Assembly (NCBI GenBank): GCA_963735085.1
Contig: CAVTJP010000002.1
Coordinates: 806,001 to 870,000 of the forward strand
Length of the DNA: 64,000 nt
Origin: DATJGR01 sp963735085
GTDB taxonomy: Bacteria > Pseudomonadota > Gammaproteobacteria > Pseudomonadales > Azotimanducaceae
Reading direction: 5' to 3'
Shown: in pieces, positions 1-7,592 of the stretch
Layout of the letters: every line of letters begins with the position of its first letter
How positions within the stretch are numbered: the stretch's first letter is position 1
Position numbers and translations under genes: made by a program
The notes under the pieces: generated by a model
What the model was told of the DNA's origin: nothing
Databases searched by the model: none
Seen by the model: the letters and a program-made list of their open reading frames with translations, nothing else

Positions 1-2
1 TT

Positions 3-716
3 TCGATCAAGGTCCTCGGAACCGACCCGCACGGTCCCTCGGTGGTGCTGGGGCGCAATCAGAACTTCTATCTGCGCATCGGCTACCACAGCGATGGACC
101 GATCCAGATCTGGGCGCGACCGTATTTTCACGGCAAGGAGGTCAACGCCGGGACCAATCCGTCTCGCACCTATACCGGCAACGGTGAAGCGTTGGGATGG
201 TTCTTCTTCATGCAGGGTGCCGATCAGGTCGATGAAATCCGCATCGACGTTGGCGACGGCACCCACGATGGCACGCATACCGCAGCCATCTATCCGGTGG
301 CGATCATCACCAGTCAAGCGGACAACACACATGTCGAGCCGGCCTGGGTCACGGAACTCAGGCAAAGCGACAAGGCCGCGCAGGACGCCGACTACCAACG
401 ACGGATGAACACGCCGCCGACGCGAGGTGAAACGGTCCTGTTTTCTGGCTTCATGCTCGTGATGCTCGGATTGGGTGTGTTCGGGTTTGCGGCGCCCGCG
501 TGGGGAGTCTGGCGATGGCGCGGAGCTTGGCGCATGGCGGCAGCGGTGCCGGTTGCGATGATGGCGTTCGTCGTGGTGAGACTGCTGATCGGCGTTGCCC
601 AAGATCCGACCTCGCACAATTTGTGGCCATTCGAAATTCTGCAAGCGGGCGCGCTCAGCATCGGCATCATGATGGTGTTGGTGATTGCGCGGCGATTGTC
701 GGCGGCGAGTCGCTAG
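3..716 (+). CDS. Unknown C-terminal membrane protein, 5' end cut by window edge
   Basis: The reading frame is open from the first bases of the window to a TAG stop, so the true start lies upstream; 237 residues are visible. The first two thirds look extracytoplasmic and rich in beta strand (many Gly, Asp and aromatic residues, no Cys). The last third has three hydrophobic stretches that read as membrane helices, near residues 145-170, 175-200 and 210-230, followed by a short basic tail. I do not recognise the family. The next gene starts three bases after the stop and also encodes a small membrane protein, so the two are probably co-transcribed. A membrane-anchored protein with an exposed domain is the most I can say. 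Confidence 0.6.
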   Translation, partial: SIKVLGTDPHGPSVVLGRNQNFYLRIGYHSDGPIQIWARPYFHGKEVNAGTNPSRTYTGNGEALGWFFFMQGADQVDEIRIDVGDGTHDGTHTAAIYPVAIITSQADNTHVEPAWVTELRQSDKAAQDADYQRRMNTPPTRGETVLFSGFMLVMLGLGVFGFAAPAWGVWRWRGAWRMAAAVPVAMMAFVVVRLLIGVAQDPTSHNLWPFEILQAGALSIGIMMVLVIARRLSAASR

Positions 717-719
717 AAC

Positions 720-971
720 ATGTCGCGTTCACTTGGCGCGCTGTTTTTGATGCTCGTCGGTGCCGGCATTCTGGCGGTCGCATACGTGAGCTACCGCGAT
801 CGCGATCTGCCGGCTGGCACCATGTTCTTCGGCGTCTATCGGTTCAATCGCAACCAAAATCCGGTCGCGCTCTATTGTTCCGTCCTCTTGTATTTCTGTA
901 GCGGCATCACGCTGGAAGTGTGGGGGTTGCTGGTAATGGTCGGCATGGCACCGCCGTTGGCGTTGCGGTAG
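720..971 (+). CDS. Small two-helix membrane protein, unknown function
   Basis: An 83-residue protein starting with ATG three bases after the preceding stop. It has a hydrophobic segment at about residues 5-24, a short charged loop (YRDRD), and a longer hydrophobic stretch at about 48-76 that could form one or two helices. No catalytic motif is visible. Tight spacing to the preceding partial gene supports translation as a pair. Codon use resembles the surrounding genes. Function unknown; a small integral membrane accessory protein is possible. Confidence 0.5.
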   Translation: MSRSLGALFLMLVGAGILAVAYVSYRDRDLPAGTMFFGVYRFNRNQNPVALYCSVLLYFCSGITLEVWGLLVMVGMAPPLALR

Positions 972-1060
972 ACGCACGCGGGCTACCAACAATCGCTATT
1001 GAACAATCGCCATTGATTGAATTGGGACTGCTTCGCCATCGCCGGTATGGTCTCGTCTGA

Positions 1061-1140
1061 GGGATTGATTCGGGACCGGGGACGGTCCCTCACCCCGCCG
1101 GGGCGCTGCTGCTGCGCGACAGCGTCCAAACTCGCTCCGC
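1061..1140. repeat. Intergenic repeat unit, copy 1
   Basis: About 80 bases that recur at 1174-1251 with roughly 85 percent identity by eye. The unit contains a GGGACCG/CGGTCCC hairpin (1072-1078 with 1083-1089), a GC-rich hairpin around CCCCGCCGGGG, and the string GCGCGACAGCGTCCAAACTC. It resembles a REP-type dispersed element. It lies in the otherwise gene-free stretch 972-1330. Confidence 0.7.
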
Positions 1141-1145
1141 AAAAT

Positions 1146-1179
1146 GGGGCCGTTTGCGTATGGCGGAGAGGGAGGGATT
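1146..1179. repeat. Direct duplicate of the tRNA-Ser 3' end and trailer
   Basis: Thirty-four bases that match 1316-1349 with a single difference. The true copy covers the last bases of tRNA-Ser(GCU), its encoded CCA and the start of its trailer. Here no rest of a tRNA follows, so this is a fragment and not a gene. A weaker third copy is visible near 1047-1068. Such duplicates of a tRNA 3' end can be left by tRNA-targeting integration or by local repeat expansion; no integrase is present here. Confidence 0.75.
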
Positions 1180-1251
1180 GACTCGGGACCGGGGACGGTC
1201 CCTCGCCCTTCGGGCGCTGTCGCTGCGCGACACCGTCCAAACTCGCTCTGC
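1174..1251. repeat. Intergenic repeat unit, copy 2
   Basis: Second copy of the unit at 1061-1140. It again has the GGGACCG/CGGTCCC hairpin (1185-1191 with 1196-1202), then CGCCC/GGGCG, then TGTCGC/GCGACA, and it runs into AAACTCGC/GCGAGTTT just past its end, that is four small hairpins in a row. It is preceded by a copy of the tRNA-Ser 3' end (1146-1179). Confidence 0.7.
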
Positions 1252-1281
1252 GAGTTTGTCGAACCGGAAGGCTCGTCCACA

Positions 1282-1345
1282 CCTCCCTCTCCGCCATACG
1301 CAAAAGGCCCCGTTTGGGGCCCTTTGCGTATGGCGGAGAGGGAGG
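1282..1345. repeat. Long inverted repeat spanning tRNA trailer
   Basis: Arms 1282-1311 and 1316-1345 are complementary over 30 bases with one mismatch, around a 4-base GTTT loop. The right arm covers the tRNA-Ser acceptor 3' strand, its CCA and the trailer. The left arm is therefore an inverted copy of the tRNA end. The core of the palindrome doubles as the tRNA terminator. Confidence 0.85.
1302..1325 (-). terminator. Rho-independent terminator of tRNA-Ser
   Basis: Read on the minus strand, GGCCCC-AAAC-GGGGCC is followed by TTTT, six bases after the encoded CCA of the tRNA. It is the centre of the longer palindrome at 1282-1345. Confidence 0.7.
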
Positions 1346-1424
1346 GATTCGAACCCTCGATGGACGTATTAGGCCCATACTCCCTTAGCAGGGGAGCGCC
1401 TTCGACCGGCTCGGCCACCTCTCC
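1331..1424 (-). tRNA. tRNA-Ser(GCU), CCA encoded
   Basis: The minus strand folds as a class II tRNA of 94 bases. The acceptor stem GGAGAGG pairs with CCTCTCC, the discriminator is G and CCA is encoded. The D arm begins GTGGCCGAG, the anticodon stem CTCCC/GGGAG encloses CTGCTAA giving anticodon GCU, there is a long variable arm, and the T arm carries GTTCGAATC. Serine identity follows from the anticodon, the discriminator G and the variable arm. It lies 22 bases after csrA, as tRNA-Ser(GCU) follows csrA in Escherichia coli. Confidence 0.97.
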
Positions 1425-1435
1425 AACGGGTGCGC

Positions 1436-1444
1436 ATAGTATCA
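1436..1444 (-). promoter_or_regulatory. Possible extended -10 promoter for tRNA-Ser
   Basis: On the minus strand TGATACTAT fits an extended -10 element (TGnTATAAT type), placing a start near 1429, a few bases before the tRNA and preceded by a GC-rich discriminator as in stable-RNA promoters. No good -35 is visible inside the end of csrA. The alternative is co-transcription with csrA and processing. Confidence 0.35.
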
Positions 1445-1446
1445 GG

Positions 1447-1656
1447 CTAGCGGCCGGTGTTGGACTGCGGCAGTACGTCATCATCAACGCCATGTTCACG
1501 TTGGATGCGGTCGTATATCTCTTCGCGGTGCACCGAGACGTTGCGCGGTGCGTTGACGCCAATGCGAACCTGGCTGCCCTTGACGCCCAGCACCGTCACG
1601 CTCACGTTGTCGCCGATCATCAGCGTTTCGCCGACCCGACGGGTCAGAATCAGCAT
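1447..1656 (-). CDS. csrA: Carbon storage regulator CsrA
   Basis: A 69-residue RNA-binding protein that blocks or stabilises mRNAs by binding GGA motifs near start codons. The sequence begins MLILTRRVGE and shows the family core, with Leu4 and Arg44 (in SVHREEIY) in the positions that contact RNA. Length is normal (about 60-70). It follows lysC after a 169-base gap that should hold its promoter, although I cannot pick a clear one. tRNA-Ser(GCU) lies 22 bases downstream. The order alaS-lysC-csrA-tRNA-Ser is typical of gammaproteobacteria. No CsrB-type antagonist RNA is certain in the window. Confidence 0.97.
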   Translation of the reverse strand: MLILTRRVGETLMIGDNVSVTVLGVKGSQVRIGVNAPRNVSVHREEIYDRIQREHGVDDDVLPQSNTGR

Positions 1657-1825
1657 TTCCAGTCCCCCCTACGTTGCCCTTCCTCGGCTATCCGGCGATC
1701 GAGCGTCGCCTTTCCATGTCGGTCTTTTTTCGGAAATTCACCCCGGCCGACGAGTGTGCCCGCGATTGCGGAAAAGAACAATCTAAGACGTTGCGTCGGG
1801 ACCCGTTGAACCTGTTCCGCGAAAC

Positions 1826-3058
1826 TCATGAGTCGACAACGGACAGCCTTTCCAATCCAAACGTCGCGTGAATCGCACGAACGGCCAATTCAAGGTAGCG
1901 TTCCGCGATCACGACGGAAATTTTGATCTCCGACGTCGAGATCATCAGGATGTTGATTGACTCCGCCGCCAGCGCGTCGAACATCTGTGTCGCGACGCCG
2001 GCGTGCGAACGCATGCCGACCCCAACGACCGACACTTTCACGATGCGATTGTTGCCGGTGAGTTGGCGAGCACCGAGGCGCACGCGGACCGGTTCCAGCA
2101 ACTCCATGGCGCGATCGTAGTCGCCTCGCCTCACCGTAAAAGTGAAGTCGGTGGAGTCGTCGGCACCGACGTTCTGCACGATCATGTCAACTTCAATGTT
2201 CGCACCGGCGATCGGACCAAGAATCTTCGACGCCACACCGGGGACGTCAGGCACCCCGATCATCGTAATCTTGGCCTCGTCGCGCGAATGCGCAATGCCC
2301 GACACCACGGGTTTTTCCATCGTACTTTCCTCTGTCGTGATCAGTGTGCCCGGGCCGTCTTCGAAGCTCGACAGCACACGTATCGGCACACCGTACTTGC
2401 CAGCGAACTCCACGGAACGCGGATGCAACACTTTGGATCCCAAGCTTGCCAGCTCCAACATTTCCTCGAAGGTGACGGAAGACAGGCGGGTCGCGTTGTC
2501 GACGATGCGCGGATCAGCGGTATAAACACCATCGACGTCGGTGTATATCTGGCATTCCGTGACGCCCAGCGCCACAGCCACTGCAACCGCCGATGTATCT
2601 GAACCGCCTCGACCTAACGTCGTGACGTTGCCGTCCGGACTGACGCCCTGGAAGCCGGCAATGACCGGCACGATACCGGCGGCCAGATCCGCGTCGAGAC
2701 GCGTTGTATCGATGTGTTCGACGCGCGCCTTCTGATGCGCATCGTCTGTCGAAATCGCCACTTGCGACCCCAGATACGACCGCGCGGGACAGCCGATCTC
2801 GTCCAGTGCCATCGCAACCAATGCAACCGATACCTGCTCACCAGTCGCCAGCAATACGTCCATTTCCCGAGGGTTTGGGCGCTTCGAAATCTGCCGACCC
2901 AATGCATCGAGCCGATTCGTCTCGCCGCTCATGGCCGAGACGACTACCACCACCTCGTGACCAGCATCGCGGCAACGCTTCACGCGTTGCGCAACGGAAT
3001 TGATACGTTCTACCGAACCAACCGACGTACCGCCGTATTTGTGTACATAGCGTGCCAC
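1826..3058 (-). CDS. lysC: Aspartate kinase
   Basis: A 410-residue enzyme that phosphorylates aspartate, the first step toward lysine, diaminopimelate, threonine and methionine. The N-terminal kinase domain shows KYGGTSVG (residues 7-14), GRGGSDT (149-155) and YTDVDGVYTADPR (about 172-184). The C-terminal part from about residue 250 holds two ACT domains for feedback control, with SSFEDGPGT just before. The start is GTG, chosen because it gives MARYVHKYGG, the usual N terminus. It begins three bases after the alaS stop, so it is likely translated from the alaS transcript. Its product feeds the dapC-dapD-dapE genes in this same window. Confidence 0.96.
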   Translation of the reverse strand: MARYVHKYGGTSVGSVERINSVAQRVKRCRDAGHEVVVVVSAMSGETNRLDALGRQISKRPNPREMDVLLATGEQVSVALVAMALDEIGCPARSYLGSQVAISTDDAHQKARVEHIDTTRLDADLAAGIVPVIAGFQGVSPDGNVTTLGRGGSDTSAVAVAVALGVTECQIYTDVDGVYTADPRIVDNATRLSSVTFEEMLELASLGSKVLHPRSVEFAGKYGVPIRVLSSFEDGPGTLITTEESTMEKPVVSGIAHSRDEAKITMIGVPDVPGVASKILGPIAGANIEVDMIVQNVGADDSTDFTFTVRRGDYDRAMELLEPVRVRLGARQLTGNNRIVKVSVVGVGMRSHAGVATQMFDALAAESINILMISTSEIKISVVIAERYLELAVRAIHATFGLERLSVVDS

Positions 3059-3061
3059 GTG

Positions 3062-5677
3062 TCAGATTCGCTCGGCGACCCAGTCGTACACGGAAGCAAG
3101 CGCTGTGCCGAGCGCTTCAGGTCGATCGCCACCGCCCGCGCGTGCCATGTCGGGACGCCCACCGCCCTTGGCGCCCACTTGAGCGGCGACCATCGAAATG
3201 ACCTCGCCAGCCTTGACGCGGTCAACGACGTCCTTGGTGACGCCGGCAATCAAACTGACCTTATCGCCATTGATCTGGCCCAACACGATCACGGCGCTAC
3301 CGAGTTTGTTCTTCAGCGTATCCAGCGCACTCAACAGCGCCTTTGCATCGCCGTCCTGCACTTCGGCTGCGAGCACCTTGACGCCGCGAACGGCTTGCGC
3401 GCGATCGGCCAGGTCGGTTCCGCGTGCCACCGCAGCGCGTTGCTTCAGAAGATCTAGTTCGCGTTGCATTTCGCGTTGCTGCGCTACCAGCGCGCGCACT
3501 CTGTCGACGACCTCGCGGCGTGGCGTCTTCAACAGTTCCGCTACCGCACGCAAGTCGCGCTCGCCGCTTTCCGTAAGCGCCAACGCGGCTGGACCCGTCA
3601 CCGCTTCGATGCGGCGCACGCCAGCAGCGATGCCGGTCTCAGAAACGATACGCAGCAGCCCGATGTCGCCGGTGCGGTGGACGTGCGTGCCGCCACACAG
3701 TTCAATCGAAAATCCGTCGCCCATCGTCAGCACGCGAACTTCTTCGCCGTACTTTTCGCCGAACAACGCCATCGCACCCTTCGCGATCGCAGCTTGATAG
3801 CCAAGCAGATCGGTTTGGACGACGGAGTTACGCTGAATTTCACGATTGACTATCGCTTCGATATCGCGCAGTTCGGTGTCGGAGACGGGCAACGAATGCG
3901 CGAAATCGAAGCGCAGGTGTTCGCTCGACACCAGCGAACCTTTCTGTTGCACGTGATTGCCGAGCACCTGCCGCAACGCCGCATGCAATAAATGGGTTGC
4001 AGAATGATTCAACGCGGTCAGCCGTCGCCGTTCGCCTTCGACGGTTGCAGTCAAAGCTGCTCCAACACGAAGCTGTCCGCGTGTCACTTCCCCTCTATGA
4101 AGGTGTTGGCGCCCGCCCAGCGTGGTATCGGATACGGTGAACGTCGCGTCGGCCGTGGTCAGCGTACCGGCATCACCCACCTGGCCACCCGATTCGGCGT
4201 AAAACGGCGTCCTGTCCAGCAGCACCACACCCGGGTACCCTGCCGACAGAATGTCTACTGCCTTGACGTCGCCGTTGGCGAGGCTGTACAGGCCCACAAC
4301 TTTGGCTTTTGTTTCCAGCGTTTCGTAGCCGATGAATTCGACCGGGCGATCTACGCGTATACGTTGAGAGATATCGGCATCGAATCGGCTCGCCGATCGC
4401 GCCCGCTCCCGCTGTTTGTTCATCTCGATATCGAAGCCGGCGACATCGACGGTCAGGCCGCGCTCACGCGCAACGTCCGCTGTCAGGTCAATCGGAAAGC
4501 CGAACGTGTCATACAAACGAAACACGACATCGCCGGGTATCTGCCGGCCGTCCAGGTTGCGGATGCTCTTTTCCAGCAGTTCCATGCCGAGTGCGAGCGT
4601 TTCGGCAAAGCGTTCCTCCTCTGCCAGCAGCACATTTGCGATACGCTCCCGTTGTGATCGCAGGATCGGATACGCCTCACCCATCTCGTTGGCGAGCGGA
4701 GCGACCAGGCGGTAAAAAAACGGTCCGCGAATATCCAGCTTGTGACCGTGACGCAATGCGCGGCGGATGATCCGACGCAACACATAGCCGCGATCCTCGT
4801 TACTCGGTGTTATGCCGTCGGCGATCAGAAACGCGCTCGAACGAATGTGATCCGCGATGACCCGCATCGATGGGTTCGACAGTCGATCGTTGCGGCCGAT
4901 TCCGGCGATCTCGCCGATGGCGCGCAGCAGACTCTGAAACAGATCGATCTCGTAGTTACTGTGGACACCCTGCATGACCGCCGCAACACGTTCGAGGCCC
5001 ATGCCGGTGTCCACGCCTGCCTTCGGCAGCGGAGTTAACGTGCCGTCCGGCGATCGATCGAATTCCGGGAACACCAGGTTCCAGATCTCAACGAAACGGT
5101 CGCCGTCTTCGTCGGGCGACCCTGGCGGGCCACCGGCGATCTCCGGGCCGTGATCAAAGAAGATTTCGGTGTTACGTCCACACGGTCCCGTGTCGCCCAT
5201 TGCCCAGAAGTTGTCGGCAATCGCTACGACGCGCTCGGGATTCACACCGATCGTATTGATCCACAGTTCACGCGACTCCTCGTCGTCCGGATGCACGGTC
5301 ACCCACAACCGATCACGCGGAATCTTCAGCACCTGGGTGATGAATTCCCACGCCCACGGAATCGTGTCTTGCTTGAAATAGTCGCCGAAGCTGAAGTTGC
5401 CCATCATTTCGAAAAACGTGTGATGGCGAGTGGTGTAGCCGACGTTCTCGAGATCGTTGTGCTTGCCGCCGGCGCGCACACAGCGCTGCGCCGACGTCGC
5501 GCGCGTAAAGCCGAGGTCTTCAATGCCGATCAACGCGTCCTTGAACTGCACCATACCGGAGTTGGTGAACAACAGCGTGTTGTCACCTGATGGCACCAGC
5601 GAACTCGACGCGACAACGCGATGACCGCGTTCGGCGAAAAATTCGAGGTAACGTGAACGAATGTCTGCGGTTTTCAT
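3062..5677 (-). CDS. alaS: Alanyl-tRNA synthetase
   Basis: An 871-residue class II synthetase that charges tRNA-Ala and edits mischarged tRNA. The start at 5677 gives MKTADIRSRYLEFF, matching the family; an upstream in-frame ATG would add 35 residues unlike any AlaS and is not used. Motif 2 region HHTFFEMMGNFSFGDYFK is present near residue 75-95. The editing domain shows HSATHLL (near 570) and CGGTHVHRTGDIG (near 670), which hold the zinc-binding Cys/His residues. The end GGGRPDMARAGG is the C-Ala domain. It lies between recX and lysC, as in many gammaproteobacteria. Confidence 0.97.
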   Translation of the reverse strand: MKTADIRSRYLEFFAERGHRVVASSSLVPSGDNTLLFTNSGMVQFKDALIGIEDLGFTRATSAQRCVRAGGKHNDLENVGYTTRHHTFFEMMGNFSFGDYFKQDTIPWAWEFITQVLKIPRDRLWVTVHPDDEESRELWINTIGVNPERVVAIADNFWAMGDTGPCGRNTEIFFDHGPEIAGGPPGSPDEDGDRFVEIWNLVFPEFDRSPDGTLTPLPKAGVDTGMGLERVAAVMQGVHSNYEIDLFQSLLRAIGEIAGIGRNDRLSNPSMRVIADHIRSSAFLIADGITPSNEDRGYVLRRIIRRALRHGHKLDIRGPFFYRLVAPLANEMGEAYPILRSQRERIANVLLAEEERFAETLALGMELLEKSIRNLDGRQIPGDVVFRLYDTFGFPIDLTADVARERGLTVDVAGFDIEMNKQRERARSASRFDADISQRIRVDRPVEFIGYETLETKAKVVGLYSLANGDVKAVDILSAGYPGVVLLDRTPFYAESGGQVGDAGTLTTADATFTVSDTTLGGRQHLHRGEVTRGQLRVGAALTATVEGERRRLTALNHSATHLLHAALRQVLGNHVQQKGSLVSSEHLRFDFAHSLPVSDTELRDIEAIVNREIQRNSVVQTDLLGYQAAIAKGAMALFGEKYGEEVRVLTMGDGFSIELCGGTHVHRTGDIGLLRIVSETGIAAGVRRIEAVTGPAALALTESGERDLRAVAELLKTPRREVVDRVRALVAQQREMQRELDLLKQRAAVARGTDLADRAQAVRGVKVLAAEVQDGDAKALLSALDTLKNKLGSAVIVLGQINGDKVSLIAGVTKDVVDRVKAGEVISMVAAQVGAKGGGRPDMARAGGGDRPEALGTALASVYDWVAERI

Positions 5678-5762
5678 GGCTATTGCGGTGTGCTGCGCGG
5701 CGCCCAAAAAAGGGGCGAAAGTATACACGTATTCGGCGCAACGCACTGATTTGCAGTGGGAT

Positions 5763-6248
5763 TCAGCCTGTCGATTCGCCAAGCGCGCGGTAGATCAGGT
5801 CCGCAGGGAAACCGCGACCCGCAAGAAAACGTGCCTGCCGATTCCAGTCGTCGCGCGAGGTCGGCGCCGCATCGCCGAAGCGCTTGACGCGCGCGTGCAG
5901 TATCCGCTCCAACCAGAATTCCGTGGTCGTCGTCAGCACTTCGTCTGCCAGCGTGTCGGTAACGCCACGCTCGCGCAGTTCGGCGCGAATGCGCAACGGT
6001 CCCTGCCCGCGTTCCGAACGCACTCGAACGAAGCTCTCCGCGAAACGCGCATCGGACACGGAATCCGCGGCTCGCAGCGTCGCGATGACTTCATCGATTA
6101 CATCGTCGCAGTAACCGCGTCGTTTTAGTTTGCGACGCAACTCGTGGGTCGAATGCTCGCGCCGACCGAGCAGGCGTACCGCCGCATCGCGCGCTGCATC
6201 GATTGCTTTGCGCGGGTCCGCCTCATGATTCGACGATTCACGCAACAT
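5763..6248 (-). CDS. recX: Regulatory protein RecX
   Basis: A 161-residue inhibitor of RecA filaments. It shows the RecX helical repeats: AVRLLGRREHSTHELRRKL, then DARFAESFVRVRSERGQGPLRIRAEL, the most conserved part. The ATG at 6248 gives a normal length; longer in-frame versions would run into recA. It follows recA by 34 bases, so both are probably transcribed from the recA promoter and induced together. Position between recA and alaS is the usual one. Confidence 0.93.
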   Translation of the reverse strand: MLRESSNHEADPRKAIDAARDAAVRLLGRREHSTHELRRKLKRRGYCDDVIDEVIATLRAADSVSDARFAESFVRVRSERGQGPLRIRAELRERGVTDTLADEVLTTTTEFWLERILHARVKRFGDAAPTSRDDWNRQARFLAGRGFPADLIYRALGESTG

Positions 6249-6282
6249 TCGCTTCGGAACCAAGCAGAACTGCGGGGCCGCG

Positions 6283-7338
6283 TCAGACCTCGAGCGCTTC
6301 GACGTTCCCGTCAGCCGATACGCCAGCACCGGCGGGCTGCGCGTTCGGTAACAACTGCGTACGAATCGTTGCTTCGATTTCGTCGGCCATGTCGGGATTC
6401 GCTGCAAGGAAATCGCACGCGTTCTTCTTGCCCTGGCCGATCCGATCGGTCTTGTAGCTGTACCACGCGCCGGATTTTTCGATCACGTTGAGCTTGACGC
6501 CAATATCGACGAGTTCGCCAAGCAGGTTGATGCCTTTGCCGTACATGATCTGAAACTCGGCCTGCTTGAACGGCGGTGCGACCTTGTTCTTCACAACCTT
6601 GACGCGCGTTTCATTGCCAACAACTTCGTCACCTTCTTTGACCGCCCCGATGCGGCGGATGTCGAGCCGCACCGACGAGTAGAACTTCAGCGCATTGCCA
6701 CCGGTCGTCGTTTCAGGCGAACCGAACATCACACCGATCTTCATGCGGATCTGGTTGATGAACACCACCAGCGTTTTTGAATTTTTGATGTTCGCGGTCA
6801 TCTTGCGCAGCGCCTGGCTCATCAGACGCGCCTGCAACCCGACGTGTGCATCGCCCATTTCGCCTTCGATCTCTGCCTTCGGCGTCAGTGCGGCGACCGA
6901 GTCGATCACCACGACGTCGACGGCGCCGGAGCGCACGATCATGTCGCAGATCTCGAGTGCCTGCTCGCCAGTGTCCGGTTGCGACACCAGCAGATCGTCG
7001 GTGTTCACGCCGAGCGATGCGGCATAGACAGGATCGAGCGCGTGTTCCGCATCGATGAATGCGCAGGTACCGCCCTGCTTCTGTGCCTCTGCGATAACCT
7101 GCAACGTGAGCGTGGTTTTGCCGGAAGACTCCGGACCGTAGATCTCCACGACCCGGCCGCGCGGCAGGCCACCGACGCCGAGCGCGATGTCGAGACCGAG
7201 CGAACCTGTCGAGATGGATGGCACAAGATCCGGTTCCTGATCGCCGAGGCGCATCATCGATCCTTTGCCGAATTGGCGTTCGATCTGCGTCAAGGCGGCT
7301 GCCAACGCGCGCTCTTTGTTGGTCTTGGCATCACTCAT
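6283..7338 (-). CDS. recA: Recombinase RecA
   Basis: A 351-residue recombinase that pairs homologous DNA and activates self-cleavage of LexA. The Walker A loop GPESSGKTT lies at residues 68-76, the Walker B strand VVVIDSVAAL near 145, and the DNA-binding loop region NQIRMKIGVMFGSPETTTGG near 195-215. The C-terminal tail is short and not strongly acidic. A LexA-type operator and promoter lie upstream at 7421-7451, so SOS control is likely. recX follows. Confidence 0.98.
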   Translation of the reverse strand: MSDAKTNKERALAAALTQIERQFGKGSMMRLGDQEPDLVPSISTGSLGLDIALGVGGLPRGRVVEIYGPESSGKTTLTLQVIAEAQKQGGTCAFIDAEHALDPVYAASLGVNTDDLLVSQPDTGEQALEICDMIVRSGAVDVVVIDSVAALTPKAEIEGEMGDAHVGLQARLMSQALRKMTANIKNSKTLVVFINQIRMKIGVMFGSPETTTGGNALKFYSSVRLDIRRIGAVKEGDEVVGNETRVKVVKNKVAPPFKQAEFQIMYGKGINLLGELVDIGVKLNVIEKSGAWYSYKTDRIGQGKKNACDFLAANPDMADEIEATIRTQLLPNAQPAGAGVSADGNVEALEV

Positions 7339-7420
7339 TGATGGACTCCTGTGAACTCCTGATGAACGGCTCTCGTAGTTGCGGTTGAACCACGTTGTGT
7401 GGAATCTACCGCACGGACTG

Positions 7421-7451
7421 TACTGTATATTTAATCAGTACATGATGGCAA
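7421..7451 (-). promoter_or_regulatory. recA promoter with overlapping LexA box
   Basis: On the minus strand a -35 TTGCCA (7446-7451) and a -10 TATACA (7424-7429) are separated by 16 bases. The block 7421-7440 reads taCTGTatatttaaTCAGta on the plus strand, one base from the enterobacterial LexA consensus CTGT-N8-ACAG. The box covers the -10 and most of the spacer, the classic arrangement for SOS repression, and lies about 85 bases before the recA start. Confidence 0.8.
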
Positions 7452-7592
7452 CAGCTCCGCTGGCGCTTTTCCGCAGATCGGGCGATTCGCGTACACGCCG
7501 GTGAGCAAATCACTGCGCGCGGACGCATCTACCCAGTAACGGTTCCGGAATGGTTGACGCTTGTCGCAGCGCTCTGGTTCACTCGCAGCCGC

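Noticed and set aside
1146..1295. Second tRNA or pseudo-tRNA near the tRNA-Ser copies
   Set aside because: Only the 3' acceptor strand and CCA are repeated; there is no T arm, anticodon arm or matching 5' strand.
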